The notes beneath the pieces are model-generated. The model worked only from the letters and a program-made list of their open reading frames with translations. It was not told the origin of the DNA and made no database searches. DNA of 64,000 bases from positions 1-64,000 of the forward strand of contig CAJXQM010000008.1 of NCBI GenBank assembly GCA_913058145.1. Reading direction: 5' to 3'. The DNA is from an uncultured Colwellia sp. Its GTDB lineage: Bacteria; Pseudomonadota; Gammaproteobacteria; Enterobacterales; Alteromonadaceae. The stretch's first letter is position 1. Each line of letters begins with the position of its first letter. Both the position numbers and the translations under genes were made by a program. Positions 54,094 through 63,831 of the stretch are shown piece after piece.

Positions 54094-54359
54094 AACTGCT
54101 TTGCCTTTTAATTCTCGCTGAGTGGAAAACAACTCAATCAACGTGGTATAAATTTAGTTGTTGCTATTGTACACACACTCGAACGTTTATTTAAGCATGA
54201 AATAATTCACAATTACTTACTACCCATGTTATCTCAATATCCTGAAACTGGCATACTCGAAGTATCATGGGGATAAACTCGCTATTCCAACTCACTTGGG
54301 TATAATATGGCGTTTTTACTATTTACTATATTTATTATTTACCGAAAGAGTCACTATTT

Positions 54360-54788
54360 ATGGAACAATTTATTACTTTTGCCACCACCAACAATATGTT
54401 AAGTGCAGCTTGGGTTGCCCTTGTCGTTGCTATTATCGTGATAACGATTAGAATTCAAATGTCACCGATTAAACAAATTAGCCCACAAGATTTAACTTTT
54501 TTAATGAATAGAGAAGAAGGCGTTGCTCTTGATATTCGTAGTGAAAAAGATTTTAACACCAATCATATTCTTGATGCGGTTGGTTTGACTAATGAAAAAA
54601 TCACCAAAAATGGCTTTACTAGCCTTGAAAAGCACAAAGAAAATCCCATTATTGTAGTATGCAGTGCAGGCATTAGTGCGGTAAAAGTTGCTACTAATCT
54701 ACATAAAGCGGGTTTTTCCCGCGTGAGCGTATTAAAAGGTGGTATGGGTGCATGGACTGGTGCGGGTTTACCCGTAACTAAAAGGTAG
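54360..54788 (+). CDS. yibN: Rhodanese-like membrane protein YibN
   Basis: One N-terminal transmembrane segment (about 16-31) and a rhodanese domain with the active-site loop VCSAGISAVKVA near residues 101-112 (catalytic Cys). The 142-residue length and position before grxC and secB match E. coli YibN. Sulfurtransferase activity is plausible, but its substrate is not established. Confidence 0.93.
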   Translation: MEQFITFATTNNMLSAAWVALVVAIIVITIRIQMSPIKQISPQDLTFLMNREEGVALDIRSEKDFNTNHILDAVGLTNEKITKNGFTSLEKHKENPIIVVCSAGISAVKVATNLHKAGFSRVSVLKGGMGAWTGAGLPVTKR

Positions 54789-54795
54789 CGTTTAT

Positions 54796-55068
54796 ATGGC
54801 CAAAATTGAAATCTACACTAAAGGCTACTGTCCATTTTGTACACACGCTATTGCTTTAGTTGAACAGAAAGCAGCTGCTTTACCAGGGATAAAAGTTGAA
54901 GAAATCAGCATTGATGGTGATATGGCATTGCGTGAAAAAATGATTACCCGCAGTAACGGTAGTTATACCGTGCCACAAATTTTCATTAATGATGTTCATA
55001 TTGGTGGTTGTGATCAACTAGTCGCATTAGAAATGAATAATAAATTAGATGCTTTGTTGGCAGAATAA
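54796..55068 (+). CDS. grxC: Glutaredoxin 3
   Basis: Dithiol glutaredoxin. Active site GYCPFCT near residues 10-16 (CPFC instead of the common CPYC), then TVPQIFI with the cis-Pro and GGCDQLVAL for glutathione binding. 90 residues, normal. Seven bases after yibN and followed by secB, the conserved yibN-grxC-secB unit. Confidence 0.95.
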   Translation: MAKIEIYTKGYCPFCTHAIALVEQKAAALPGIKVEEISIDGDMALREKMITRSNGSYTVPQIFINDVHIGGCDQLVALEMNNKLDALLAE

Positions 55069-55126
55069 GTAACTGAAAAGTTAGCTGATAAAGATAAAAA
55101 CAATATATAAAAGATAGGAAATTCTC

Positions 55127-55639
55127 ATGAGTGATGAAAACCAAAACGAAGCAACTGAAGCCACAGAAGAAGCACAAGCAGGGCCACAATTTGCCATTCA
55201 ACGTGTTTACACTAAAGATGTGTCTTTTGAAACGCCAAACTCGCCTGCTATTTTTCAAGCAGAATGGAAGCCAGAAATTAAATTAGATTTAGATACCCGT
55301 TCTAATAAATTAGGGGATAATACCTTTGAAGTCGTTTTAGCGGTAACGGTAACGGCTACTGTGGAAGGTCAAACTGCCTTTCTAGCGGAAGTACAACAAG
55401 CGGGGATTTTCACTATTGGTAATTTACCTGAAGCACAATTAGCGCATACTATTGGAGCTTTTTGTCCAACAACATTATTCCCGTATGCACGTGAAACTAT
55501 TGCTAGCTTAGTTAATCGTGGTTCATTCCCACAATTTAATTTAGCACCAGTAAACTTTGAAGCTTTATTTGCTTCTTATGTACAACAACGTGCAGCTGAA
55601 GCCCAGGGTACTGTTCCTGAAAGCACTGAAACTCACTAA
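55127..55639 (+). CDS. secB: Protein-export chaperone SecB
   Basis: Tetrameric export chaperone that keeps preproteins unfolded and delivers them to SecA. Family segments are visible: [19 protein letters not shown] near 18-36, [12 protein letters not shown], and [38 protein letters not shown] toward the C-terminus. Acidic N-terminus. 170 residues, slightly longer than in E. coli. A weak ribosome-binding site (TAGGAAA) precedes the ATG. Confidence 0.96.
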   Translation: MSDENQNEATEATEEAQAGPQFAIQRVYTKDVSFETPNSPAIFQAEWKPEIKLDLDTRSNKLGDNTFEVVLAVTVTATVEGQTAFLAEVQQAGIFTIGNLPEAQLAHTIGAFCPTTLFPYARETIASLVNRGSFPQFNLAPVNFEALFASYVQQRAAEAQGTVPESTETH

Positions 55640-55696
55640 TTTGTAGGTCGAACATTGGTTCGGCAGGTAAAATAAACGTTGAATAGTGAGAAAATT

Positions 55697-56713
55697 ATGA
55701 CTTTTTCTGCCAAAATCACCGTGTTAGGTGCAGGATCTTATGGTACTGCATTAGCGATTTGTTTGGCACGAAATGGTCATAAAACCCTTCTGTGGGGACG
55801 AGATGTTCACCAAGTTGAACACATGCTCAGTGCACGAGAAAACGCTAAATATTTAGCGGGTTGTACTTTTCCTGATACTCTGCACGCCACAAGCGATTTA
55901 CGTCTAGCAATACAAGCAAGTGATAATATTTTAGTGGTTGTGCCTAGCCATGCCTTTGGCGATATGCTTAAGCAAATTAAAGCTGTGCTTGATGAGTCAG
56001 CCAACCCGAAGGTTAAAATTGCTTGGGCAACCAAAGGGTTAGATCCTCAATCAGGTGATTTATTACAAAATGTCGCTCGAAATATCTTAGGCGAAGACGT
56101 TGCGCTAGCAGTATTGTCTGGCCCAACCTTTGCCAAAGAGATGGCGGCAGGTCTACCTACGGCTATTTCGTTATCATCTACGGATGATGATTTTGCGGCA
56201 ACACTTTCAAATTTATTACATTGTGAAAAATGTTTTCGGGTTTACCCTAATAAAGACTTTATTGGTGTGCAATTAGGTGGTGCAGTTAAAAATGTTATCG
56301 CTATTGGCGCTGGCATGGCTGATGGTATTGGTTTTGGTGCTAATGCACGTACGGCCTTAATTACCCGAGGTTTAGCTGAAATGACCCGTTTAGGCATTGC
56401 CTTAAAGGCTGATCCTGCCACTTTTATGGGTATGGCAGGCTTAGGTGATTTGGTACTTACTTGTACGGATAATCAATCTCGAAATCGTCGTTTTGGCTTA
56501 GCATTAGGTAAAGGTGTTGCCGTTGAACAGGCAATGACAGATATTGGTCAAGTGGTAGAAGGTTATCGCAACACTAAAGAAGTTCATACGTTAGCACAGC
56601 GGATGAATGTTGAAATGCCTATTGTTGAGCAAGTATATCAAGTACTTTATCAAGGTAAGGCCGCAAAATTGGCCGCAGCGGATTTGCTATCTCGTGATCA
56701 AAAGCAAGAATAA
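55697..56713 (+). CDS. gpsA: NAD(P)H-dependent glycerol-3-phosphate dehydrogenase
   Basis: Reduces dihydroxyacetone phosphate to sn-glycerol-3-phosphate for phospholipids. [20 protein letters not shown] (GxGxxG/A) opens the Rossmann domain, [12 protein letters not shown] lies mid-protein, and [19 protein letters not shown] contains the catalytic Lys. ATG 55697 gives the conserved N-terminus; an in-frame TTG at 55679 adds six residues and has no support. 338 residues. Follows secB, as is common in gammaproteobacteria. Confidence 0.95.
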   Translation: MTFSAKITVLGAGSYGTALAICLARNGHKTLLWGRDVHQVEHMLSARENAKYLAGCTFPDTLHATSDLRLAIQASDNILVVVPSHAFGDMLKQIKAVLDESANPKVKIAWATKGLDPQSGDLLQNVARNILGEDVALAVLSGPTFAKEMAAGLPTAISLSSTDDDFAATLSNLLHCEKCFRVYPNKDFIGVQLGGAVKNVIAIGAGMADGIGFGANARTALITRGLAEMTRLGIALKADPATFMGMAGLGDLVLTCTDNQSRNRRFGLALGKGVAVEQAMTDIGQVVEGYRNTKEVHTLAQRMNVEMPIVEQVYQVLYQGKAAKLAAADLLSRDQKQE

Positions 56714-56714
56714 T

Positions 56715-56845
56715 TCCCTTCACCCTGAGTAATACCTTTTGTCCTGAACTCACTGTTCATTTTTAATCTCACCGTTCGTCCTGAGCTTGTCGAAGGAAGC
56801 TTATCGCCCTTCGACTGTTCGTTCCTCACGCTCAGGGTAAACGGT
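56715..56845. repeat. REP-like palindromic repeat (dispersed family), copy D
   Basis: Several half-units in opposite directions: CACCCTGAGTAATACC near 56721, GTCCTGAACTCACTG near 56741, CCGTTCGTCCTGAGCTTGTC then GAAGGAAGC at 56772-56800, and GCCCTTCGAC followed by CACGCTCAGGGTAAACGG up to 56843. It fills the gap between the convergent gpsA and trmL genes. Confidence 0.8.
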
Positions 56846-56846
56846 A

Positions 56847-57311
56847 TTATACCGCATTCACAAAACCTAACTGGCGCCACGCATCATACACAATGACAGC
56901 AACGGCGTTAGATAAGTTCATACTACGGCTTTCTTTTAACATAGGAATGCGAATTTTATCTTCATCGGGTATCTGCACTCGTACTTCTTCAGGTAACCCA
57001 CTGGTTTCTGAGCCAAATAATAAATAATCTCCTTGCATAAAAGTGACATCACCATAAAAATTATTGGTTTTGGTGGTAATAGCGAGTATGCGCTGTGGCA
57101 GCTCTTGCTTAACAAACGCATCAAAATTTTTATGGCGACTTATTGCGGCAAATTCATGATAATCCAGACCGGCCCTACGCAGCTTTTTATCGTCTAAATC
57201 AAAGCCAAGTGGCTCAATTAAATGTAAACGAAAGCCTGAATTAGCACATAAGCGGATTATATTGCCAGTATTTGGCGGTATTTGTGGTTGAAAAAGCACA
57301 ACATCTAGCAT
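56847..57311 (-). CDS. trmL: tRNA (cytidine(34)-2'-O)-methyltransferase TrmL
   Basis: SPOUT-fold enzyme methylating the wobble ribose in tRNA-Leu. Starts [27 protein letters not shown], closely following the E. coli TrmL start, then [36 protein letters not shown] (SAM-binding knot) and [25 protein letters not shown] chose ATG 57311 from this family start; longer starts at 57338 and 57368 exist but none has a good ribosome-binding site. About 154 residues, normal. Confidence 0.92.
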   Translation of the reverse strand: MLDVVLFQPQIPPNTGNIIRLCANSGFRLHLIEPLGFDLDDKKLRRAGLDYHEFAAISRHKNFDAFVKQELPQRILAITTKTNNFYGDVTFMQGDYLLFGSETSGLPEEVRVQIPDEDKIRIPMLKESRSMNLSNAVAVIVYDAWRQLGFVNAV

Positions 57312-57549
57312 AATAATAACAACGTAAGTTTGAGTCATAATAGGAATTCTTGCTAGTATACCAAGCAAACCAACTAAGTGATCTTTTTAAATGATCTCAC
57401 TAACCAAGAACATCGTTGCTTTCAATTCCAATAGCCAGCTATTGCTCAATCAAGCGCCTTGTTCTTGAACAGTATATTCATTAAAAATTGACCCATTAAT
57501 TCATTTAATTGGTATTATACCGACAAATCATCTTTTAAGTCTTATTTTC

Positions 57550-58479
57550 ATGTCAGAAAAAACAACGATAAAACAAGCAAATGACGAAATTCATCATAAA
57601 AATTATGCTTATTGGGTGAAACTAGCCGCTATTAGTTCTTCTTCTGTGGCGTTATTGCTCGTCGTTATTAAGTTTTATGCCTGGCTGATTAGTGATTCAA
57701 GCGCAATGTTGGCGTCTACCACCGATTCTATTTTAGATTTATTTGCCTCGGTAATGAATATTGTTATTTTGCGTTTTGCTTTAGCCCCAGCCGATAAAGA
57801 GCATAGATTTGGTCATGGTAAAGCGGAAAGTTTAGCGGGTTTAGTGCAGGCTGCTTTTGTGCTTGGCTCGGCTCTTTTGCTTATTTTCAATGGTGTAGAA
57901 CGGGTCATTAATCCACAAGTGATTGTGCATAGTGAAGTGGCTATTTGGGTGACAATTATTGCAATTATTTTGACACTTGCTTTGGTGGTTTTTCAGCGTT
58001 TTGTTATTAAAAGAACTGGTTCTATCGTGATTAATGCGGATGCGCTACACTACCAGTCAGATTTGTTTTTAAATGCAGGTGTGTTAGCGGCTATTATTTT
58101 AAGCCAAGGAATCTGGCTACAAGCCGATGGTGTTTTTACTATTGCCGTCGCTTTGTATTTGTTGTTTGGTGCAGGTCAGATTATTTACCAAAGTGTTTAC
58201 CAGTTAATGGATCATGAATTGAATGATGATGAGGTGGCTCAAATCACGACCATTATTTTAGCTCATGAACATGCGTTAGGTTTACATGAACTTCGCACAA
58301 GACAATCAGGCGCGCAGCGCTTTATTCAATTTCACTTAGAGTTGGATGATGGTTTATCGTTATTAGAAGCACACAGCATTGGCGATGAGATAGAACATGA
58401 AATTTGCCAAGCGCTTTCACCGTGCGAAGTGTTTATTCATCATGATCCAACTTCAGTTGTAGCTGAAGAATTGAAATAA
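57550..58479 (+). CDS. fieF: Cation diffusion facilitator FieF (Zn/Fe efflux)
   Basis: Inner-membrane divalent-cation/proton antiporter. Six hydrophobic segments lie in about 20-205, with the metal-site motifs STTDSILDLFAS (Asp pair) near 50-61 and DALHYQSDLFLNAG (HxxxD) near 162-175. The HRFGHGKAESLAGL loop follows TM2. The cytoplasmic C-terminal domain has LHELRTRQSGAQRFIQFHLELD. 309 residues, typical. Convergent with the pldB-like gene across REP-like copy E. Confidence 0.93.
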   Translation: MSEKTTIKQANDEIHHKNYAYWVKLAAISSSSVALLLVVIKFYAWLISDSSAMLASTTDSILDLFASVMNIVILRFALAPADKEHRFGHGKAESLAGLVQAAFVLGSALLLIFNGVERVINPQVIVHSEVAIWVTIIAIILTLALVVFQRFVIKRTGSIVINADALHYQSDLFLNAGVLAAIILSQGIWLQADGVFTIAVALYLLFGAGQIIYQSVYQLMDHELNDDEVAQITTIILAHEHALGLHELRTRQSGAQRFIQFHLELDDGLSLLEAHSIGDEIEHEICQALSPCEVFIHHDPTSVVAEELK

Positions 58480-58510
58480 CAGCTTTGATAAGTTCTTACC
58501 CCTTTTTTCC

Positions 58511-58643
58511 TTCCTTCGACCCTTCGACAGGCTCAGGGTAAACGGGAATTAAGAAAAACCGTCCATCCTGAGCGCGAAGCAGTCGAAGGAAGGGTAAGCG
58601 GGGATTAAGAAAAACCGTTCATCCTGAGCTTATCGAAGGAGGA
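58511..58643. repeat. REP-like palindromic repeat (dispersed family), copy E
   Basis: CCCTTCGACAGGCTCAGGGT near 58520-58539 is followed by two inverse halves: CATCCTGAGCGCGAAGCAGTC then GAAGG, and CATCCTGAGCTTATCGAAGG near 58619-58639. Each inverse half is preceded by the same ATTAAGAAAAACCG, so part of the element is also directly duplicated. Located between the convergent fieF and pldB-like genes. Confidence 0.8.
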
Positions 58644-58655
58644 AGGTTTATTTCT

Positions 58656-59672
58656 CTAGTGTTGCTCAAACCACTGAATAGCCGCTGCTAATGCTTGTTC
58701 ACGGTAAATATCACTTTCAAAAAACAATTCATGATAAGCATCGGCTATTATTAGCGGTTTGCCATTGGGGCACGAGTGTGGCTGTAATTGGTGTAATTGT
58801 AAGCAAAAATCATGCTGAGCTTGGTTTTTTACAATTTTATCCTGACCTGCTTGTAACACCAATGTCGGGGTGGTGATTTTATCTATATGGTTGAATATTG
58901 TCTCTAGCGCTTTTTGAGACTCAGTTAACCATTGTAAGGTTACACCACCAAGTTGAATTTCTGATGTGGTTTTATATAGTTGCGTAAATAGCTGATAACG
59001 TATTGGTGAATGCATTAATACATTATCGTAAAATGGATTTTGAGAGAAATCTTTATGGCCAAAAAAATACCAAGGAGTATCATCAAACCATCGATTTAAC
59101 TGTGCAGAAACATTTAATACCGACTTGGCAATCAACTCCGGGACGCGACCACTATTAAAACCTAGCATAGGTGAAGACAGCACAGCCGCTTGTATATTGT
59201 TAGGAAAGTCTTGTAAATATCGGGTAGCAATTGCGCCTCCCATGGAATGCGCTAATAAATAAGGTTTACAACCTTGGCAATGAGGAGTGACTATACTTTC
59301 AATAAAAGAATTGAGATCATCAACATAATACTGAAAATTTTCGACATGACCTTTGTGGGGATTTGCTAACAAATGTTGAGATAAGCCCTGACCACGGTGA
59401 TCAATCAGAAACAGACTATAACCGCTATTGAATAAATCGAAACTGAGCTCTTTATATTTTAGATAACTTTCACTGCGCCCTGACAGAATAACTAAGCACT
59501 TGGTTGGGATAGTCGCATTTTTGTTAATGAAGGTAGCATAATTGATACGTACGTTATTAACGCCACTAAAATAGGAAAAGTTACCTTGCTGCCAGAAATG
59601 AGCAATTTCACCCTCATATCGGCTGGCTAGTTCAGATTCGGTGGTAAATTCAGTGTTGTCCGCTTTTGTCAT
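58656..59672 (-). CDS. pldB: Alpha/beta hydrolase, lysophospholipase L2-like (PldB)
   Basis: Serine hydrolase. The oxyanion region CLVILSGRSESYLKY and DHRGQGLSQ are typical of the monoacylglycerol lipase/PldB group; the nucleophile elbow is LAHSMGGAIATRY; later VLQAGQDKIV (acid) and AYHELFFE (His) complete the triad. ATG 59672 has AGGG upstream and matches the family N-terminus; a GTG at 59702 would add a ten-residue hydrophobic leader. About 338 residues. Probable lysophospholipase; the true substrate is not shown. Confidence 0.87.
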   Translation of the reverse strand: MTKADNTEFTTESELASRYEGEIAHFWQQGNFSYFSGVNNVRINYATFINKNATIPTKCLVILSGRSESYLKYKELSFDLFNSGYSLFLIDHRGQGLSQHLLANPHKGHVENFQYYVDDLNSFIESIVTPHCQGCKPYLLAHSMGGAIATRYLQDFPNNIQAAVLSSPMLGFNSGRVPELIAKSVLNVSAQLNRWFDDTPWYFFGHKDFSQNPFYDNVLMHSPIRYQLFTQLYKTTSEIQLGGVTLQWLTESQKALETIFNHIDKITTPTLVLQAGQDKIVKNQAQHDFCLQLHQLQPHSCPNGKPLIIADAYHELFFESDIYREQALAAAIQWFEQH

Positions 59673-59722
59673 AAACCCTACTAGTGCGACAGTCATAAGC
59701 ACATACTTCAGTATTTTGATTA

Positions 59723-59974
59723 CTACTTCTCCGTTAGACTTGCTTCTAACTCCGCTAATCGCGATTCTAATTCGGCTATTTTAGTGCGAGTTTTAATCAA
59801 TACTTGTGTTTGTACATCAAATTCTTCACGCGTTACTACGTCGAGTTGCGATAATTTACGTTGCAGTACGTTTTTGGTTTTATCTTCAAAATCATTGGCT
59901 AGATTCTTTAAGCTTGGCGGAATAGCATCGGTTACTTGCTTGGCTATTTCTTCAATTTTTTTTGCATTTAACAT
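59723..59974 (-). CDS. ubiK: Ubiquinone biosynthesis accessory factor UbiK
   Basis: Small BMFP-domain protein: an amphipathic N-terminus (MLNAKKIEEIAKQVTDAIPP) then a C-terminal coiled coil ending in LESRLAELEASL. UbiK assists the UbiIFH hydroxylation complex together with UbiJ, whose gene lies at the end of this window. ATG 59974 has AGGA seven bases upstream; the seven extra codons from 59995 include that site and are unlikely. 83 residues. Confidence 0.9.
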   Translation of the reverse strand: MLNAKKIEEIAKQVTDAIPPSLKNLANDFEDKTKNVLQRKLSQLDVVTREEFDVQTQVLIKTRTKIAELESRLAELEASLTEK

Positions 59975-60113
59975 GGGCGTTTCCTGAAATTTCACTTGAT
60001 AACATTGTAACTGTTTTGTCTTCGAGTAAAAACAGGTAAAATCAGCGACTGTAAATTTTTATTACGCCTTTAATATATTTCTGTGATTACACAACTTGAG
60101 ATGAACCGTTACA

Positions 60114-62138
60114 ATGAAACTTAATCCCGGACAGAACGAAGCGGTTAAATATGTTAGCGGCCCTTGCCTTGTTCTTGCCGGTGCTGGCTCGGGCAAAACC
60201 GGCGTTATTTGTCAAAAAATTGCTCACCTTATTCAAAAGTGTGATTACAAGGCGCGCAATATTGCCGCGGTTACTTTCACCAATAAAGCTGCGCGTGAAA
60301 TGAAAGAACGTATTGTTAAGATGCTAGGCAAAGACTTAACGCGTGGTTTAACTGTTTCGACCTTTCATTCGCTAGGTTTAGATATTGTTCGTAGAGAAAT
60401 TAAAGTATTAGGTTATAAGCCGGGCTTTACCTTGTTTGATGATCAAGATTCGATGGCGTTAATGAAAGAGTTAACCATGGACGAACTTGATGGGGATAAA
60501 GACTTACTTAGTAAATTACAACGGATGATTTCTAACTGGAAGAATGACCTGTTCTTACCTGATGCTGCACTCAACATGGCGGGAGATGCCGACACACAAG
60601 AGTATGCTGAATTTTATCAGCGTTATCATCAGCACATGAAAGCCTATAATGCGCTTGATTTTGATGATTTGATTCTTATTCCGACCTTATTAATGAAAAA
60701 TTATGAGGAAGTACGGATGCGTTGGCAAACTAAAATTCGCTATTTATTAGTCGATGAATATCAAGATACCAATGCCAGTCAATACGAATTAATAAAACAA
60801 ATTGCCGGAGAACGTGCTCGTTTAACCGTGGTCGGTGATGATGATCAGTCTATTTACTCTTGGCGCGGCGCGAAGCCAGAAAATTTAACTTTACTTGGTA
60901 AAGATTTTCCGCAACTTAAACTGATAAAACTAGAACAAAACTACCGCTCAAGTGGCCGTATCTTGAACTGCGCTAACACCCTCATTGCCAATAACCCCCA
61001 TGTTTATGATAAAGCTTTATTTAGTGAACTGGCTTATGGTGTTGAATTGCGTGTGGTGCAAACCAAAAATGAAGAAGATGAAGTCTCGCGTATTATTGGT
61101 GAATTAATTGGCCATCGATTCATGAATCGTAGCAGTTATAAAGACTATGCTATTTTATATCGGGGTAATCATCAGTCACGTTTACTTGAAAAAGCTCTGA
61201 TGACGAATCGAATTCCCTATAAAATTAGCGGAGGAACGTCATTTTTCTCGCGTTCAGAAATTAAAGATGTCATGGCTTATTTACGCGTGCTAGTTAACCC
61301 AGATGATGATAATGCTTTCTTACGTATGGTTAATGTACCAAAGCGTGAGCTGGGCCCAGCAACGTTAGAAAAGCTCGGTAATTATGCCAATATACGCAAA
61401 ATCAGTATGTTTGCTGCTAGCTTTGAGTTAGGGCTAGAGCAAACGCTAACGGGTCGTGGCTTAATGAAACTACAAGCATTTACACGATGGTTGGTTGATG
61501 TTGCTGATCAAACGGATCGTGGTGATACTGCAGCCGTGTTGCGCTCAATGATCCGTGAAATTAACTATGAAGACTTCCTTTATGATACGTCGCCTAGTGC
61601 AAAAGCGGCGGAAATGCGTATGAAGAATGTTACTGAGCTATTTAGTTGGGTAACGCAAATGCTAGAGGGCTCTGATGATGAAGAGCCGATGACCTTACCA
61701 CAAATAGTTACTCGTTTAACCTTACGTGACATGATGGAGCGTAATGAAGAAGAAGACAATAACGATCAAGTGCAGTTAATGACGTTACATGCCTCAAAAG
61801 GCTTGGAGTTTCCGTATGTATTCTTAATTGGTATGGAAGAGGGGCTATTACCTCACCAAACGAGCATAGATGAAGGCAGCGTTGAAGAAGAGCGTCGTTT
61901 AGCTTATGTAGGGATTACTCGTGCCCAGCGTGAATTAATATTTACTTACGCAAGAGAGCGCCGCCAATTTGGAGAGGTATCTCGCACTGAAGCCAGCCGT
62001 TTTTTACATGAACTGCCTCAAGATGATTTGAACTGGGAGCTAGGGCAAGTGAAAAAAACAGAAGCCTATAAAGAACAGTCTAAGAAACAGGGCATGGCAA
62101 GTTTGCGAGCGCAATTGGCTAAAGCTAAAAAATCTTAA
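60114..62138 (+). CDS. rep: ATP-dependent DNA helicase Rep
   Basis: Superfamily 1A 3'-5' helicase that clears protein blocks ahead of replication forks. Helicase motifs in order: LNPGQNEAV (Q), [11 protein letters not shown] (I), [13 protein letters not shown] (Ia), [10 protein letters not shown] (II), [13 protein letters not shown] (III), LEQNYRSS (IV), [16 protein letters not shown] (V) and [12 protein letters not shown] (VI). 674 residues matches E. coli Rep and is shorter than UvrD. Divergent from ubiK. Confidence 0.95.
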   Translation: MKLNPGQNEAVKYVSGPCLVLAGAGSGKTGVICQKIAHLIQKCDYKARNIAAVTFTNKAAREMKERIVKMLGKDLTRGLTVSTFHSLGLDIVRREIKVLGYKPGFTLFDDQDSMALMKELTMDELDGDKDLLSKLQRMISNWKNDLFLPDAALNMAGDADTQEYAEFYQRYHQHMKAYNALDFDDLILIPTLLMKNYEEVRMRWQTKIRYLLVDEYQDTNASQYELIKQIAGERARLTVVGDDDQSIYSWRGAKPENLTLLGKDFPQLKLIKLEQNYRSSGRILNCANTLIANNPHVYDKALFSELAYGVELRVVQTKNEEDEVSRIIGELIGHRFMNRSSYKDYAILYRGNHQSRLLEKALMTNRIPYKISGGTSFFSRSEIKDVMAYLRVLVNPDDDNAFLRMVNVPKRELGPATLEKLGNYANIRKISMFAASFELGLEQTLTGRGLMKLQAFTRWLVDVADQTDRGDTAAVLRSMIREINYEDFLYDTSPSAKAAEMRMKNVTELFSWVTQMLEGSDDEEPMTLPQIVTRLTLRDMMERNEEEDNNDQVQLMTLHASKGLEFPYVFLIGMEEGLLPHQTSIDEGSVEEERRLAYVGITRAQRELIFTYARERRQFGEVSRTEASRFLHELPQDDLNWELGQVKKTEAYKEQSKKQGMASLRAQLAKAKKS

Positions 62139-62146
62139 TCTTTTTT

Positions 62147-62227
62147 TGACCCTTCGACAAGCTCAGGACAAACGGGGGAGAGTAATATACCGTTCACCCT
62201 GAGCGTGAGGAACGAACAGTCGAAGGA
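62147..62227. repeat. REP-like palindromic repeat (dispersed family), copy F
   Basis: CCCTTCGACAAGCTCAGGAC followed by AAACGG near 62150-62175 faces CCGTTCACCCTGAGCGTGAG and GAACGAACAGTCGAAGG at 62190-62226. It is a clean pair of opposed half-units with a short spacer, located between the convergent rep and ubiB genes. Confidence 0.85.
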
Positions 62228-62238
62228 AAGACTATTAG

Positions 62239-63807
62239 CTAAGCGACAAAGACTATCGCCAAAGCAATCAACGCTCCAGCCACGAGTATACTTATCACCA
62301 TATTTTTACTTTGCTGCGTTTGTTGCAACAGTAATTTTTGCATTAATAAGGTTTGTTGTTGTTGGTTTTCTTTCCCAACTTTTAAGTAGTCATAAACAAG
62401 ATCGGGAATTTCAGGTAATTTTTCATTCCAAAAAGGTAAGTTGTCTTTAATTTTAGTAAATACCGCTTTCACGCCCATTTGATCTTTAACCCAATTTTCT
62501 AAAAAAGGTTTGGCAGTTTGCCATAAATCTAATTGTGGATAGAGCTGGCGACCTAAGCCTTCGATATAAAGTAGGGTTTTTTGCAGCAGTACTAACTGTG
62601 GTTGTACTTCCATATTAAAGCGACGGGCAGTGTTAAATAAGTTAACTAATACCTGCCCAAAAGAAATTTCAGCCAGCGGTTTGTTAAAAATTGGTTCACA
62701 AACGGTGCGGATAGCGAATTCAAATTCATCTACACTGGTACTGGCGGGTACCCAGCCTGAATCCACGTGTAATTGCGCTACTTTGCGATAATCGCGATTG
62801 AAAAAAGCCACAAAGTTTTCAGCTAAATAACGTTTGTCATCTCGACTTAACGTACCAACAATACCACAATCAATCGCGATCCATGTAGGATCAGCCGGAT
62901 TAGTTGCGTTCACAAAAACATTGCCAGGGTGCATGTCGGCATGAAAAAAACTATCACGAAACACCTGGGTGAAAAAGACTTCTACGCCGCGCTCGGCTAA
63001 TAACTTCATGTCAACACCAAGCTGCGTTAGCGTATCAATGTCAGCGACGCCTATGCCATAGATACGTTCCATGACTAATACGGTTTTAGTGCTATATTCA
63101 CTGTAAATTTCAGGTACATAAAGTACTTTGTCGTATTCACTGCCTTGTTCGAAGTTACGTTTTAGCTGAACAGCATTAGCCCCTTCACGATTAAGGTCTA
63201 ATTCATCTAGAATAGTTTTACGGTATTCAGCAACCACTTCTTTTGGTCTTAGGCGTTTTCCATCAGGTAACCAACGCGCGGCAATACCGGCAAAGCGCGA
63301 CATTACCTTTAAGTCGGCTAAAATAGTTTGGCCAATATTAGGGCGTAATATTTTAATAACAACCTTTGTCTCAGTATCATTTTCAAGCAAAGTTGCGGTA
63401 TGAACTTGTGCGATAGAAGCGGATGCTAATGGTGCTATATCAAAGTCACTAAAATGTTGATCGAATATTTCAATGCCCATGGTATCAATGATTAATTGTT
63501 TGGCTAATTCACCATCAAAAGGGGCTACTTGATCTTGTAATAAAGCGAGTTCATCGGCAAAGTCTGGCGGCAATAAATCACGACGTGTGGAAAGCATTTG
63601 GCCAAATTTAATAAATACCGGGCCAAGTGACTCAATGGCTAATCGAAAACGCACAGCGACGGCTTTATCTTTATGTTTGTTTCTTAACCAAAAAAATGAA
63701 AAACGACCAAGCTTGGCATACCAAGGCAACATTCTTCGTGGCACCATTTCATCTAAGCCATAGTGTAAAAATGTATTAACAATGCGGTATAGTCTTATGC
63801 TACTCAC
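62239..63807 (-). CDS. ubiB: Ubiquinone biosynthesis protein UbiB (ABC1/ADCK family)
   Basis: Atypical kinase-like ATPase needed for ubiquinone synthesis. The KxGQ motif [19 protein letters not shown] lies near residues 71-89, the Ala-rich loop [12 protein letters not shown] near 126-137, the kinase-like [11 protein letters not shown] near 288-298 and [11 protein letters not shown] near 310-320. Two C-terminal membrane helices end the protein (about 497-520). GTG start at 63807 with AAGGA about ten bases upstream. 522 residues. It directly follows ubiJ, as in the ubiE-ubiJ-ubiB operon. Confidence 0.95.
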   Translation of the reverse strand: MSSIRLYRIVNTFLHYGLDEMVPRRMLPWYAKLGRFSFFWLRNKHKDKAVAVRFRLAIESLGPVFIKFGQMLSTRRDLLPPDFADELALLQDQVAPFDGELAKQLIIDTMGIEIFDQHFSDFDIAPLASASIAQVHTATLLENDTETKVVIKILRPNIGQTILADLKVMSRFAGIAARWLPDGKRLRPKEVVAEYRKTILDELDLNREGANAVQLKRNFEQGSEYDKVLYVPEIYSEYSTKTVLVMERIYGIGVADIDTLTQLGVDMKLLAERGVEVFFTQVFRDSFFHADMHPGNVFVNATNPADPTWIAIDCGIVGTLSRDDKRYLAENFVAFFNRDYRKVAQLHVDSGWVPASTSVDEFEFAIRTVCEPIFNKPLAEISFGQVLVNLFNTARRFNMEVQPQLVLLQKTLLYIEGLGRQLYPQLDLWQTAKPFLENWVKDQMGVKAVFTKIKDNLPFWNEKLPEIPDLVYDYLKVGKENQQQQTLLMQKLLLQQTQQSKNMVISILVAGALIALAIVFVA

Positions 63808-63831
63808 GTTATTGAAAGTCCTTGCTGTTAA

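Noticed and set aside
62205-62450. Small plus-strand open frame overlapping the end of ubiB
   Set aside because: It starts in a REP-like repeat and runs antisense to the ubiB membrane helices; a shadow frame.
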